The translations under genes and the position numbers were made by a program. Shown here piece by piece: positions 1-5,780 of a DNA stretch of 7,423 nt. Source of the DNA: Acidimicrobiales bacterium (GTDB taxonomy: Bacteria; Actinomycetota; Acidimicrobiia; Acidimicrobiales; RAAP-2); the NCBI GenBank assembly GCA_017883105.1, contig JADGOF010000100.1:1-7423 (forward strand), in the 5' to 3' direction. The notes under the pieces are model-generated. The model made no database searches. It was not told the DNA's origin and saw nothing but the letters and a program-made list of their open reading frames with translations. The first letter of the stretch is position 1. Each line of letters begins with the position of its first letter.

Positions 1-212
1 TTGCATTCGGCACCTTCCGTCACGCAATCTGCAGAAGACGTAGTCGCACTTCTGCTGGCAGGGGTGATCCAACCAGTGACAGGTATCCCGGAAGTGCCGT
101 TCCGGGCGCAGGCAACCATCGCGAGCGCGAACCTGCCCCTGTCGATCACACCCCGCTCAGATCCGAAGAGCCACGAAAATGACCCTCCCGATGAGACAGC
201 GCGCCAGGTTTG
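1..212. other. Leading stretch without a supported gene
   Basis: A TTG-initiated reading frame runs from the first base to the TGA at 214-216, but its roughly 71-residue product has no recognisable domain, signal peptide or membrane segment. The frame may simply continue from outside the window. It could be the 3' end of an upstream gene or plain intergenic DNA. The only structure I see is the hairpin at 87-106, listed separately. No tRNA fold was recognised. Confidence 0.4.
87..106 (+). terminator. Perfect 7-bp hairpin, possible terminator of an upstream gene
   Basis: CCCGGAA at 87-93 pairs perfectly with TTCCGGG at 100-106 around the six-base loop GTGCCG. No T tract follows, so it is not a classical intrinsic terminator, although terminators without a U tract are often proposed in high-GC actinomycetes. 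It lies about 107 bases before the first supported gene, so it could end transcription from outside the window. An attenuator or a chance stem are the alternatives. Confidence 0.3.
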
Positions 213-1058
213 GTGAGCTACTTCAGCAGCGTCCTAGTGGGCATTGGGTTCACCATGGCTCGGGACGAGCCGGGTCTGATGGCCGTGCCGATCGTGGCCT
301 TCGTGCTCCAACTGCTCATTCTGGGAGCGGGGACACTCCTGTTACTTCCGGGTCTACGCGCCGACTCCGCCTCTTCCAACGGAGGCCGAGTCCATCTGAC
401 CCCTACGCAGTGGCTGGTGGCCATGGTCGCCGGTGTGCTGGTGATGTTCGTCTCGGTGGTGTCCCACGCCACCATCATCGCCAGGGTGATGGCTCGCTTC
501 CACGGACAGCAGATCTCCAACGGCCAGGCGGCCCGTGCGGCCCTGACCAAGAGTCCCCACCTGCTGGCATGGGCGTTCATCAACTACGTCGTGGTGGCTC
601 TGCTTCGCAACATCAGCAATCGTGGAATCCTCGGACTTCTGGTCGGTTGGATCCTGCGTGCCGCCTGGTTCTTGGCCAGTTTCTTCGTGGTGCCCGTCAT
701 CCTGTTCGAGGACCGCGGCGCAGTCTCTGCCATCGAGCGGTCGGCTGAACTGTGCCGCCAGCGCTGGGGCGAGAACGTCATCGGCAACTCGGTGCTCGGG
801 ATCATCGGCTTCGTGGCCGTAGTGGCGGACATGGTGGTAGCCGTCGCCCTGGGCAAGGTCTTCCCCCCGCTGGGCGTGGCGGTCGGCATCATCGGCCTCA
901 TCGTGATCCTGCTGGTGCTCACCGTGGCTTCGGCTGCATTCAACGCTGCGCTCTACTGGTATGCGATGACCAACCAGGCTCCGGGGCAGTACTCGGTGGT
1001 CGACCTCCAGTCGGCCTATCGCCAGCGGGGACGGAAGACCGGGCTCTACGGCGTCTGA
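213..1058 (+). CDS. DUF6159-like multi-pass membrane protein
   Basis: This encodes an integral membrane protein of about 281 residues with no known biochemical function. Hydrophobic segments lie near residues 23-46, 68-91, 115-132, 139-163, 191-216 and 221-252, giving about six helices. The segment reading FFVVPVILFEDRGAVSAIERSAELCRQRWGE (given here as key parts FVVPVILFED, then IERSAEL and RWGENVIGN) matches my memory of the DUF6159 family, in which a conserved 'VP-L-FED' turn is followed by an amphipathic helix and an RWGE motif. I chose GTG at 213 because it gives the N-terminus MSYFSSVLVGIGF, which fits that family. TTG at 210 is equally open, and ATG at 255 would remove conserved N-terminal sequence. 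The ribosome binding site is poor (AGG at 206-208). An in-frame TGA at 192-194 limits upstream extension. The next gene starts 125 bases downstream with its own promoter-like signal, so co-transcription is not required. Confidence 0.75.
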   Translation: MSYFSSVLVGIGFTMARDEPGLMAVPIVAFVLQLLILGAGTLLLLPGLRADSASSNGGRVHLTPTQWLVAMVAGVLVMFVSVVSHATIIARVMARFHGQQISNGQAARAALTKSPHLLAWAFINYVVVALLRNISNRGILGLLVGWILRAAWFLASFFVVPVILFEDRGAVSAIERSAELCRQRWGENVIGNSVLGIIGFVAVVADMVVAVALGKVFPPLGVAVGIIGLIVILLVLTVASAAFNAALYWYAMTNQAPGQYSVVDLQSAYRQRGRKTGLYGV

Positions 1059-1072
1059 ACTGCCACAGCTGT

Positions 1073-1100
1073 TCCTGCCGGGGTGGGCGACGACGCAGGA
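1073..1100 (+). other. Inverted repeat between the two membrane-protein genes
   Basis: TCCTGC at 1073-1078 is complementary to GCAGGA at 1095-1100 across a 16-base loop. It begins 15 bases after the stop codon of the DUF6159-like gene. There is a pyrimidine run and TTTT at 1134-1137, but these lie well beyond the stem, so a terminator role is weakly supported. Confidence 0.2.
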
Positions 1101-1170
1101 GCCCGACGATCAGGCAAGGCGAGCCCCTCCCCCTTTTACCGTCATGGCTATGGGAGCCCTCCTCGAGGCG

Positions 1171-1186
1171 TAGAGTCTTGGTCGTG
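1171..1186 (+). promoter_or_regulatory. Candidate leaderless promoter (-10 TAGAGT) for the DUF2510 gene
   Basis: TAGAGT at 1171-1176 fits the actinobacterial -10 consensus TANNNT. Seven bases (1177-1183) separate it from GTG at 1184, the distance expected if transcription starts on the first base of the start codon. No Shine-Dalgarno sequence lies in front of that GTG, which also suits a leaderless message. I find no good -35 hexamer at 17 bases, which is not unusual in these genomes. The hexamer could be a chance match. Confidence 0.45.
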
Positions 1187-1759
1187 CTGAAGCTTTCAGC
1201 GGGCTACTTGGTCCTACTGCTGGCGCTCTCCTGTGTGTGGGCGGTGTTGGGCTACCGTCTTTCGGAGAATGATCGCCGGACACTGGGGAGGACCCCTTGG
1301 GGGCTTCCCTCTTTGGTCTGGGCACTGTTCTGGTTTCTCAGTCTGGTCGTGGGATTGGTCCTCTACCTCATCGCCCACGCCGTCGGAGTCCGGCGCGCCC
1401 AGCAAATGCCCGGCGGACCCGTCACTCCATCGGTCGTGGGCATGGCACCCAACGCTCGCCAAAGTGCCTCCGACCTCTTTCCCGCCTACCCCCGTCCGGC
1501 CAACGTGCAGTCCCAGCCCACCCAGGCCGCTGATCGCGGCAATGGTGGTGATGGTGGTGGTGACTCCGAGCTGTCGCCGCACGCACCGACGACCAATGGG
1601 TTGGCCGGACAGCCCCAATCGCCACCGGCATGGCATCCTGATCCCAGTGGTCGCTTCCACTACCGGTGGTGGGACGGGACGCAGTGGACCTCGCAGGTTT
1701 CCACGGACGGCCACCTGCTGATCGACACCAACCCGGACCAGCGCATCGGTCCGTACTGA
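1184..1759 (+). CDS. Small membrane protein with C-terminal DUF2510 domain
   Basis: The product is about 191 residues. Two hydrophobic helices lie at about residues 4-21 (GYLVLLLALSCVWAVLGY) and 43-67 (LVWALFWFLSLVVGLVLYLIAH). Between them sits the short segment GRTPWGLPSLVW, similar in style to the PLDc_N two-helix anchors common in actinobacteria. A long Pro/Gln/Ala/Gly-rich low-complexity linker (about residues 75-145) follows, including a Gly/Asp run from GGTGAT repeats near 1543-1562. The C-terminus WHPDPSGRFHYRWWDGTQWTS is a clear DUF2510 domain, a short Trp-rich motif of unknown function usually attached to membrane segments. I chose GTG 1184 because hydrophobic sequence begins there and a -10 element sits just upstream. 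The frame is open far upstream, but that part overlaps the DUF6159-like gene and reads as compositional shadow. TTG 1178 is an alternative start. Function is unknown, and topology with a cytoplasmic DUF2510 end is inferred. Confidence 0.75.
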   Translation: MLKLSAGYLVLLLALSCVWAVLGYRLSENDRRTLGRTPWGLPSLVWALFWFLSLVVGLVLYLIAHAVGVRRAQQMPGGPVTPSVVGMAPNARQSASDLFPAYPRPANVQSQPTQAADRGNGGDGGGDSELSPHAPTTNGLAGQPQSPPAWHPDPSGRFHYRWWDGTQWTSQVSTDGHLLIDTNPDQRIGPY

Positions 1760-1777
1760 GGGTCCTCTCGACCTCAG
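1756..1777 (+). terminator. Hairpin overlapping the stop codon of the DUF2510 gene
   Basis: CTGAGG at 1756-1761 pairs with CCTCAG at 1772-1777. With G1762 bulged, two more pairs form (T1763-A1771, C1764-G1770), closing a five-base CTCTC loop. The stem contains the TGA stop (1757-1759). No T run follows, so it is a candidate rather than a firm terminator. Its position exactly at the gene end is the main support. Confidence 0.4.
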
Positions 1778-1935
1778 ACCAGGGTCAGCGCGCCTCGCCG
1801 CCGGCCTGGCCGCGGTTCTCATCGGTTGGATGCATCGCCGCACGCAGAGCAGCGAAGGCCGGGGACGTGTGGACGGCCACTGCCTGACACTGTTCTGGTG
1901 CTCTACGTGAGGAGACCGTCCCGCCGGATACCGCG

Positions 1936-1947
1936 ACCCGGCCGGGT
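1936..1947. promoter_or_regulatory. 12-bp perfect palindrome, possible operator
   Basis: ACCCGGCCGGGT is its own reverse complement and sits about 137 bases before the start of the large secreted gene. Such palindromes can be sites for dimeric repressors. In DNA this GC-rich, a palindrome of this composition can also arise by chance. No second copy was found in the window. Confidence 0.2.
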
Positions 1948-1987
1948 TCTTGCCCCGTAGGGCACAATTCGACGAGGCTTTGTCGAT

Positions 1988-2006
1988 TGAGGGCAGACCT
2001 CCCTCA
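1988..2006 (+). other. 6-bp stem-loop in the probable leader of the large gene
   Basis: TGAGGG at 1988-1993 pairs with CCCTCA at 2001-2006 around a seven-base loop. It lies 77 bases before the GTG start of the propeller gene, where it could form in the 5' untranslated RNA if transcription begins upstream of it. No known riboswitch was recognised. Confidence 0.2.
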
Positions 2007-2083
2007 GGGCGGATCCGGGGCCGTACGGGGCACCTCGACGGCCGAGACGGCCGAGGCTGCAGAGAACAGGGACTGAGGGGATT

Positions 2084-5000
2084 GTGAAGAACTCACCTCG
2101 ACGGGGAGCACGCGTGCTGGGCTGTGCCCTGCTCGCCTCGACGGTGATCGGGCTTTCGGCCCTTCCGGCCTCTGCCTCCGCCTCGGCACCGGCCTCGGCA
2201 CCGGCCACGGCATCCGCGGCAACGGCATCCGCGGCAACGGCATCCGCGGCAACGGCGTCCGCGGCAACGGCATCCGCGGCAACGGCATCCGCGGCAACGG
2301 CGGCCCTGGCATCCAGAGCGGCAACGCAGACCACGGCGACCACCGCAGCCGCATCGGGTGGGTCGACCACCGGAACGACAAGAGGGGGTGACAACTACCG
2401 CACCGGTTGGTATCCGGACCAGACCGCCCTCACTCCCTCCGTGGTGACTGGGGGGACATTCGGCCAGTTGTTCAAGACCCCGGTGACCGGGTCGGTGTAC
2501 GGACAACCGCTCCTCGACGACAACCAGCTTCTGGTCACCACCGAGGACAACTACGCCTACGGCCTCGACCCGGTGACCGGGGCCATTGAATGGCAGACGC
2601 CGCAGTTCGGGGCGCCGGTGCAGAACAGCGTGATCGGCTGCAGCGACCTCGGTCCCGACATGGGGATCACCTCAACGCCCGTGGTCGACCCGGCCAACAG
2701 TACGGAGTACCTGGTGGACAACCAGTACGTGTCCGGTATTTCGGGGACGACCGCGTACTACATGCACGCTCTCAATCTGGCCAATAACGGGACCGAACAG
2801 CCGGGCTTTCCGGTACAGATCGCGGGAACTGCGCAGAACGCCCCGTCGCAGACCTTCAACCCCTACTACGAGCTCCAGCGGCCCGGGTTGCTGCTCCTCG
2901 GCGGTGTTGTCTACGCCTCGTTCGGTGCCCACTGCGACATCACGCCGTACCAGGGGTGGATTGCCGGGGTATCCGAGTCGGGCAATCTGGCCACCATGTG
3001 GACGTCGGCCGCCGCGGGGACTTCGGGGGCGGGCGTCTGGATGTCCGGCGGTGGACTGGTCTCGGACGGGCCCGGTCAGATCCTGTTCGCCACCGGAAAC
3101 GGCTCTTCCAACAGCGGCAGCCCGATACCCGGAAGCTCACCTCCGGCGTCCCTGGGCGAGTCCGTGGTGCGGTTGGCGGTGCAGCCCAACGGCGCTCTGA
3201 AGGCGGTCGATTTCTTCGCCCCCTACGATTCGACCATTCTCGACCAGGGTGACATCGACTTCGGGTCGGGCAGCCCGGTTGCCCTTCCCGACTCCTACTT
3301 CGGCACCGCTGCCATTCCCCACCTGGCGGTTGAGGCGGGGAAGGAAGGCTATGTCTACCTGCTCAACCGGGACAACCTCGGCGGATTCGACCAGGGCCCC
3401 AACCAGTCCGACAACGTGGTGGGACGGTACGGCCCCAATGGCGGGGTGTGGTCGAGCCCTGCCGTCTGGCCGGGCGACGGAGGATGGGTCTACCTGCCGA
3501 CCTCCTCCGGCTCGGGCGGTTCCGGCGAGACCTCGGGGGTCATGGACGCCTATCAGTACGGAGTGGACGGCACGGGCAAACCCGCGCTCAACCTGGTCGG
3601 CAACACCGCCGAGGCGTTCGGGTTCAGTTCGAGTGCCCCGGTGGTCACCTCCAACGGCTCGACCTCGGGCTCGGCCTTGTTGTGGGCCGTGAGGTCGCCC
3701 GATGCGAGTGGTGTGGGCGCAACGCTGGAGGCCTACAACCCGATCCCCGTCGGTGGGACGTTGCAACAGATCTTCAGCGCTCCCGTCGGCACCTCCTCGA
3801 AATTCAATCCTCCCGGAGTCGGAGGCAACCGCATCTATGTAGGAACGAGAGACGGGAACGTCATTGGATTCGGCTCGCCGGTGACCGTTCCGGTCAGCGC
3901 ACCCTCTCCCACCTTTCCCGCCACGGTCGTAGGCAGTTCTTCGACGCAGACGCTGACCGTCACCGCCAACACCTCGGTAACGGTCACTTCGCTGTCGGTG
4001 ACCGGGCCTTTCTCCTTGGGCAACCCGAGCGTGACCCTCCCGGCCTCGTTGGCGAGCGGACACACCTTCACCGTCCCCGTCACGTTCAGCCCGACGCGTC
4101 CGGGCCCGGCCGGAGGAGGGATCACCATCACTACGGCTGCATCCGGCACGGCTCAGGTCACGCTCAATGCCAACGGCCAGTCCAGTGGGGCAAACCTGTC
4201 ATCCACCACCAACGGCCTCAGCTTCGAGGGTGTCACTCCGTCGTCTCAATCGAGCGCCACGGTTCGATTCACGAACCTCGGGTCCCAGGCGTTGACCATC
4301 AGCGCCGTCGGTCTGCCCGGGTCACCCTTCTCGACCTCCGGAACCCCGGCAGTGGGCCACGTCATGCAGCCAGGGGGCAGTTTCACGGCGACCGTGACCT
4401 TTGCACCGACCAAGACGGGCCAGTACTCCGACGCACTCCAGATCGACAGTGACGGTGGCAATGTGATCGTGCATCTCACCGGCAATTCGACATCGCCATC
4501 GGTCCTCGAGATCACGCCCTTGTCGGTCAACTACGGGAGTGTGCGGCTCGGCCAATCGAGGAGCGAGACATTTCGGCTCACCGACGTCGGGGCCAGCAGC
4601 CTGACCATCACCAAGTCCAAGTCGCCCTCGAAAGGGCCGTTCAAGGCGTCGACGACTCTTGCCGAGGGCACGACCATGGCCCCTGGAAGCACCGTGGTGG
4701 AGTCGGTGACGTTCACGCCGACGGCCGCGGGGACCACGACGGACCAGTGGCTGATCAACTCCACCGACGGCAAGGGAGTCCGGAGTGTCGTCTTCAGCGG
4801 CACCGGGGCTACGTCGGTAGCCACGCTGACCCAACCGATCGAGGGGATGGCCTCGACCCCGGACGGCAAGGGCTACTGGATGACGGACGGGTCCGGGGGC
4901 GTCCGGGCCCGGGGTGATGCCGGCTTCTTCGGTTCGATGGCCGGCCAGCACCTCAACGCTCCGATCGCCCACATCGTGGCCACTCCCGATGGCAACGGCT

Positions 5001-5572
5001 ACTGGCTGGTCGCGGCCGACGGTGGCACCTTCGGCTTCGGCGACGCTCATTTCTACGGCTCGATGGGGGGCACATCCCTCAACGCGAGCATCGTCGACAT
5101 GGCTCCCACCAAGAGCGGCAACGGCTACTGGCTGGTGGCATCCGACGGGGGGATCTTCGCCTTCGGCGATGCCCGGTTCCACGGCTCGATGGGCGGACAG
5201 CACCTGAACGAGCCCATTGTCGGCGTTGCCTCCGACCCTGCCACCGGGGGGTACTGGGAAGTTGCATCCGACGGGGGGATCTTCGCCTTCGGTGCTCCTT
5301 TCTACGGTTCCACCGGAGCGCTGATCTTGAACAAGCCGGTCAACGGCATGGCGTCGACGTCCGACGGCAAGGGGTATTGGTTCGTGGCCTCCGACGGCGG
5401 CATCTTCGCCTTCGGCGACGCCCGGTTCCACGGATCGGCCGGCGGATTGACCCTGGTATCTCCGGTCGTGGGCATGACCGCCGATCCCACAACCTCGGGC
5501 TACTGGTTGGTGGCCTCCGACGGCGGCACCTTCAGCTATGCGGCCCCCTTCTACGGCCCGGGAACGGGTTAG
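2084..5572 (+). CDS. Large secreted double-propeller protein with Ig-like modules
   Basis: This encodes 1162 residues. Order: Sec-type signal peptide (MKNSPRRGAR, hydrophobic 11-28, cleavage probably after Ala31 or Ala33); Ala/Ser/Thr/Pro linker (33-100) with two ASAP and six TASAA repeats; PQQ-dehydrogenase-like beta-propeller (about 101-600), with blade motifs such as YGLDPVTGAIEW (159-170), WMSGGG (319-324) and GKEGYVYLLNRDN (419-431); three choice-of-anchor-D/ASPM-SPD-2-Hydin-like Ig modules (about 600-700, 702-803, 804-908); and six C-terminal 42-residue GYW-DGG-FAFG repeats (about 915-1162). Apart from Cys14 in the signal peptide, only Cys186 and Cys284 occur. There is no CXXCH heme motif, no LPXTG and no C-terminal membrane helix. 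GTG 2084 was chosen because GAGGGG (2075-2080) precedes it and the signal peptide begins there. It is likely exported and may bind surfaces, glycans or proteins; enzyme activity is not supported. A shorter paralogue follows 208 bases downstream. Confidence 0.85.
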   Translation: MKNSPRRGARVLGCALLASTVIGLSALPASASASAPASAPATASAATASAATASAATASAATASAATASAATAALASRAATQTTATTAAASGGSTTGTTRGGDNYRTGWYPDQTALTPSVVTGGTFGQLFKTPVTGSVYGQPLLDDNQLLVTTEDNYAYGLDPVTGAIEWQTPQFGAPVQNSVIGCSDLGPDMGITSTPVVDPANSTEYLVDNQYVSGISGTTAYYMHALNLANNGTEQPGFPVQIAGTAQNAPSQTFNPYYELQRPGLLLLGGVVYASFGAHCDITPYQGWIAGVSESGNLATMWTSAAAGTSGAGVWMSGGGLVSDGPGQILFATGNGSSNSGSPIPGSSPPASLGESVVRLAVQPNGALKAVDFFAPYDSTILDQGDIDFGSGSPVALPDSYFGTAAIPHLAVEAGKEGYVYLLNRDNLGGFDQGPNQSDNVVGRYGPNGGVWSSPAVWPGDGGWVYLPTSSGSGGSGETSGVMDAYQYGVDGTGKPALNLVGNTAEAFGFSSSAPVVTSNGSTSGSALLWAVRSPDASGVGATLEAYNPIPVGGTLQQIFSAPVGTSSKFNPPGVGGNRIYVGTRDGNVIGFGSPVTVPVSAPSPTFPATVVGSSSTQTLTVTANTSVTVTSLSVTGPFSLGNPSVTLPASLASGHTFTVPVTFSPTRPGPAGGGITITTAASGTAQVTLNANGQSSGANLSSTTNGLSFEGVTPSSQSSATVRFTNLGSQALTISAVGLPGSPFSTSGTPAVGHVMQPGGSFTATVTFAPTKTGQYSDALQIDSDGGNVIVHLTGNSTSPSVLEITPLSVNYGSVRLGQSRSETFRLTDVGASSLTITKSKSPSKGPFKASTTLAEGTTMAPGSTVVESVTFTPTAAGTTTDQWLINSTDGKGVRSVVFSGTGATSVATLTQPIEGMASTPDGKGYWMTDGSGGVRARGDAGFFGSMAGQHLNAPIAHIVATPDGNGYWLVAADGGTFGFGDAHFYGSMGGTSLNASIVDMAPTKSGNGYWLVASDGGIFAFGDARFHGSMGGQHLNEPIVGVASDPATGGYWEVASDGGIFAFGAPFYGSTGALILNKPVNGMASTSDGKGYWFVASDGGIFAFGDARFHGSAGGLTLVSPVVGMTADPTTSGYWLVASDGGTFSYAAPFYGPGTG
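2180..2203 (+). repeat. Two tandem 12-bp units encoding ASAP-ASAP
   Basis: GCCTCGGCACCG occurs twice in direct succession and encodes residues 33-40 (ASAP twice) of the large secreted protein. It immediately precedes the 15-bp repeat array and is part of the same low-complexity linker after the signal peptide. Confidence 0.8.
2207..2296 (+). repeat. Minisatellite: six in-frame 15-bp units encoding TASAA
   Basis: The unit ACGGCATCCGCGGCA is repeated six times without gaps. Five copies are identical and the fourth (2252-2266) has a single A-to-G change at its sixth base that turns GCA into the synonymous GCG. It encodes residues 42-71, TASAA six times, in the linker between the signal peptide and the first propeller. 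A degenerate continuation follows from 2297. Because the unit is a multiple of three, copy-number change would lengthen or shorten the linker without breaking the frame. The paralogue downstream lacks this array entirely. Confidence 0.95.
4871..5569 (+). repeat. Six ~126-bp repeats encoding 42-residue GYW/DGG-FAFG units
   Basis: The repeat is recognisable by its Gly-Tyr-Trp codons starting at 4871, 4997, 5123, 5249, 5372 and 5498, so the spacing is 126, 126, 126, 123 and 126 bases. The consensus is GYWLVASDGGIFAFGDARFHGSMGG followed by a variable strand and turn (key residues: GYW, DGG, F-FG, F-GS). The first unit is the most diverged (WMTDGSGGVRARGD) and the last stops at FYGPGTG, just before the stop. 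Units 3, 4 and 5 share long near-identical DNA around the DGGIFAFG codons, suggesting recent duplication or gene conversion within the array. This repeat type is familiar to me from secreted proteins of Acidimicrobiia and probably folds as a beta-propeller. Confidence 0.9.
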
Positions 5573-5605
5573 TCACGCGATCGAACCCGAAGCGCAACGC
5601 GTGAC
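5572..5605 (+). terminator. 8-bp inverted repeat directly after the large gene
   Basis: GTCACGCG at 5572-5579 is perfectly complementary to CGCGTGAC at 5598-5605, with an 18-base loop. The left arm begins on the last base of the stop codon. It is followed by CTTCG rather than a T run. Position makes a termination or mRNA 3'-end stabilising role plausible. Confidence 0.4.
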
Positions 5606-5619
5606 CTTCGCCTGCCCGC

Positions 5620-5647
5620 CTCGCCGGGTGTGACTGCACACGGCGAG
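5620..5647 (+). terminator. 11-bp bulged hairpin in the gap between the two propeller genes
   Basis: CTCGCC (5620-5625) pairs with GGCGAG (5642-5647), then GTGTG (5628-5632) pairs with CACAC (5637-5641), leaving a GG bulge on the left arm and the tetraloop ACTG. It is the strongest stem in the window. It lies 15 bases after the preceding inverted repeat, so the pair may act as a tandem terminator. No U tract follows, and an RNA processing or regulatory role is also possible. Confidence 0.45.
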
Positions 5648-5763
5648 CGAGCATCCGTGCACACTGCGTGGCCGGGGGTGACGTAAGGCAATTCCGCATG
5701 GGAAACTCGGCACCGGGGCTGCTGCTGTGTGTTCAGGAGCATCGGGAACACCCGGTGGGTGAC

Positions 5764-5780
5764 GAAGGGGCAAGGGGATC
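5764..5780 (+). promoter_or_regulatory. Tandem purine-rich ribosome binding sites of the second propeller gene
   Basis: Two Shine-Dalgarno-like runs precede the ATG: GAAGGGG at 5764-5770 and AAGGGG at 5772-5777. The second is very close to the ATG at 5781 (three bases) and better spaced for initiation a little further in. Its context AAGGGGATC closely matches GAGGGGATT in front of the GTG of the first propeller gene, showing that the duplication includes the translation-initiation region. Confidence 0.5.

Larger units (their letters stand above)
1760..2083. other. 324-base intergenic region upstream of the large propeller gene
   Basis: No coding sequence is supported here. The region contains a 12-bp palindrome (ACCCGGCCGGGT, 1936-1947), a TGCCC/GGGCA stem (1951-1964), a TCGAC/GTCGA stem (1969-1986), a TGAGGG/CCCTCA stem (1988-2006), an 8-bp palindrome (CCGTACGG, 2021-2028) and a short tandem GACGGCCGA repeat near 2038-2055. 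It ends in a purine-rich ribosome binding site, GAGGGG at 2075-2080. It probably holds the promoter of the downstream gene, but I could not identify convincing -10 and -35 elements; CACAAT at 1963-1968 is the best -10-like match. Confidence 0.5.

Noticed and set aside
1..216. TTG-started reading frame of 71 residues
   Set aside because: No recognisable domain or ribosome binding site, and the start is the window edge itself. It could be a fragment of an upstream gene, so it is described as an unassigned stretch only.
752..1183. Long upstream extension of the DUF2510 reading frame, giving 335 residues
   Set aside because: It overlaps most of the 3' half of the DUF6159-like gene in another frame, and its sequence is Arg/Gly/Pro-rich as expected for a GC-rich shadow. 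The membrane segment and promoter support GTG 1184.
2084..2125. Twin-arginine (Tat) export signal in the large protein
   Set aside because: Two arginines occur at residues 6-7, but the following residues do not fit the Tat consensus, and the paralogue has no such pair. A Sec signal is more likely.
2207..2296. CRISPR-like array
   Set aside because: The 15-bp units are directly adjacent without spacers and are in frame within a protein, so this is a coding minisatellite.
2093..2506. Minus-strand Cys/Arg-rich repeat protein
   Set aside because: Its repeated CRGCR pattern is only the antisense reading of the TASAA minisatellite.
3137..4063. Minus-strand frame of 308 residues
   Set aside because: It lies antisense to the conserved propeller, has an Arg/Gly/His-rich composition and no recognisable domain, and is a high-GC shadow.
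4322..5431. Minus-strand frame of 369 residues
   Set aside because: It mirrors the Ig-like modules and the C-terminal repeats; its internal periodicity is simply that of the coding strand.
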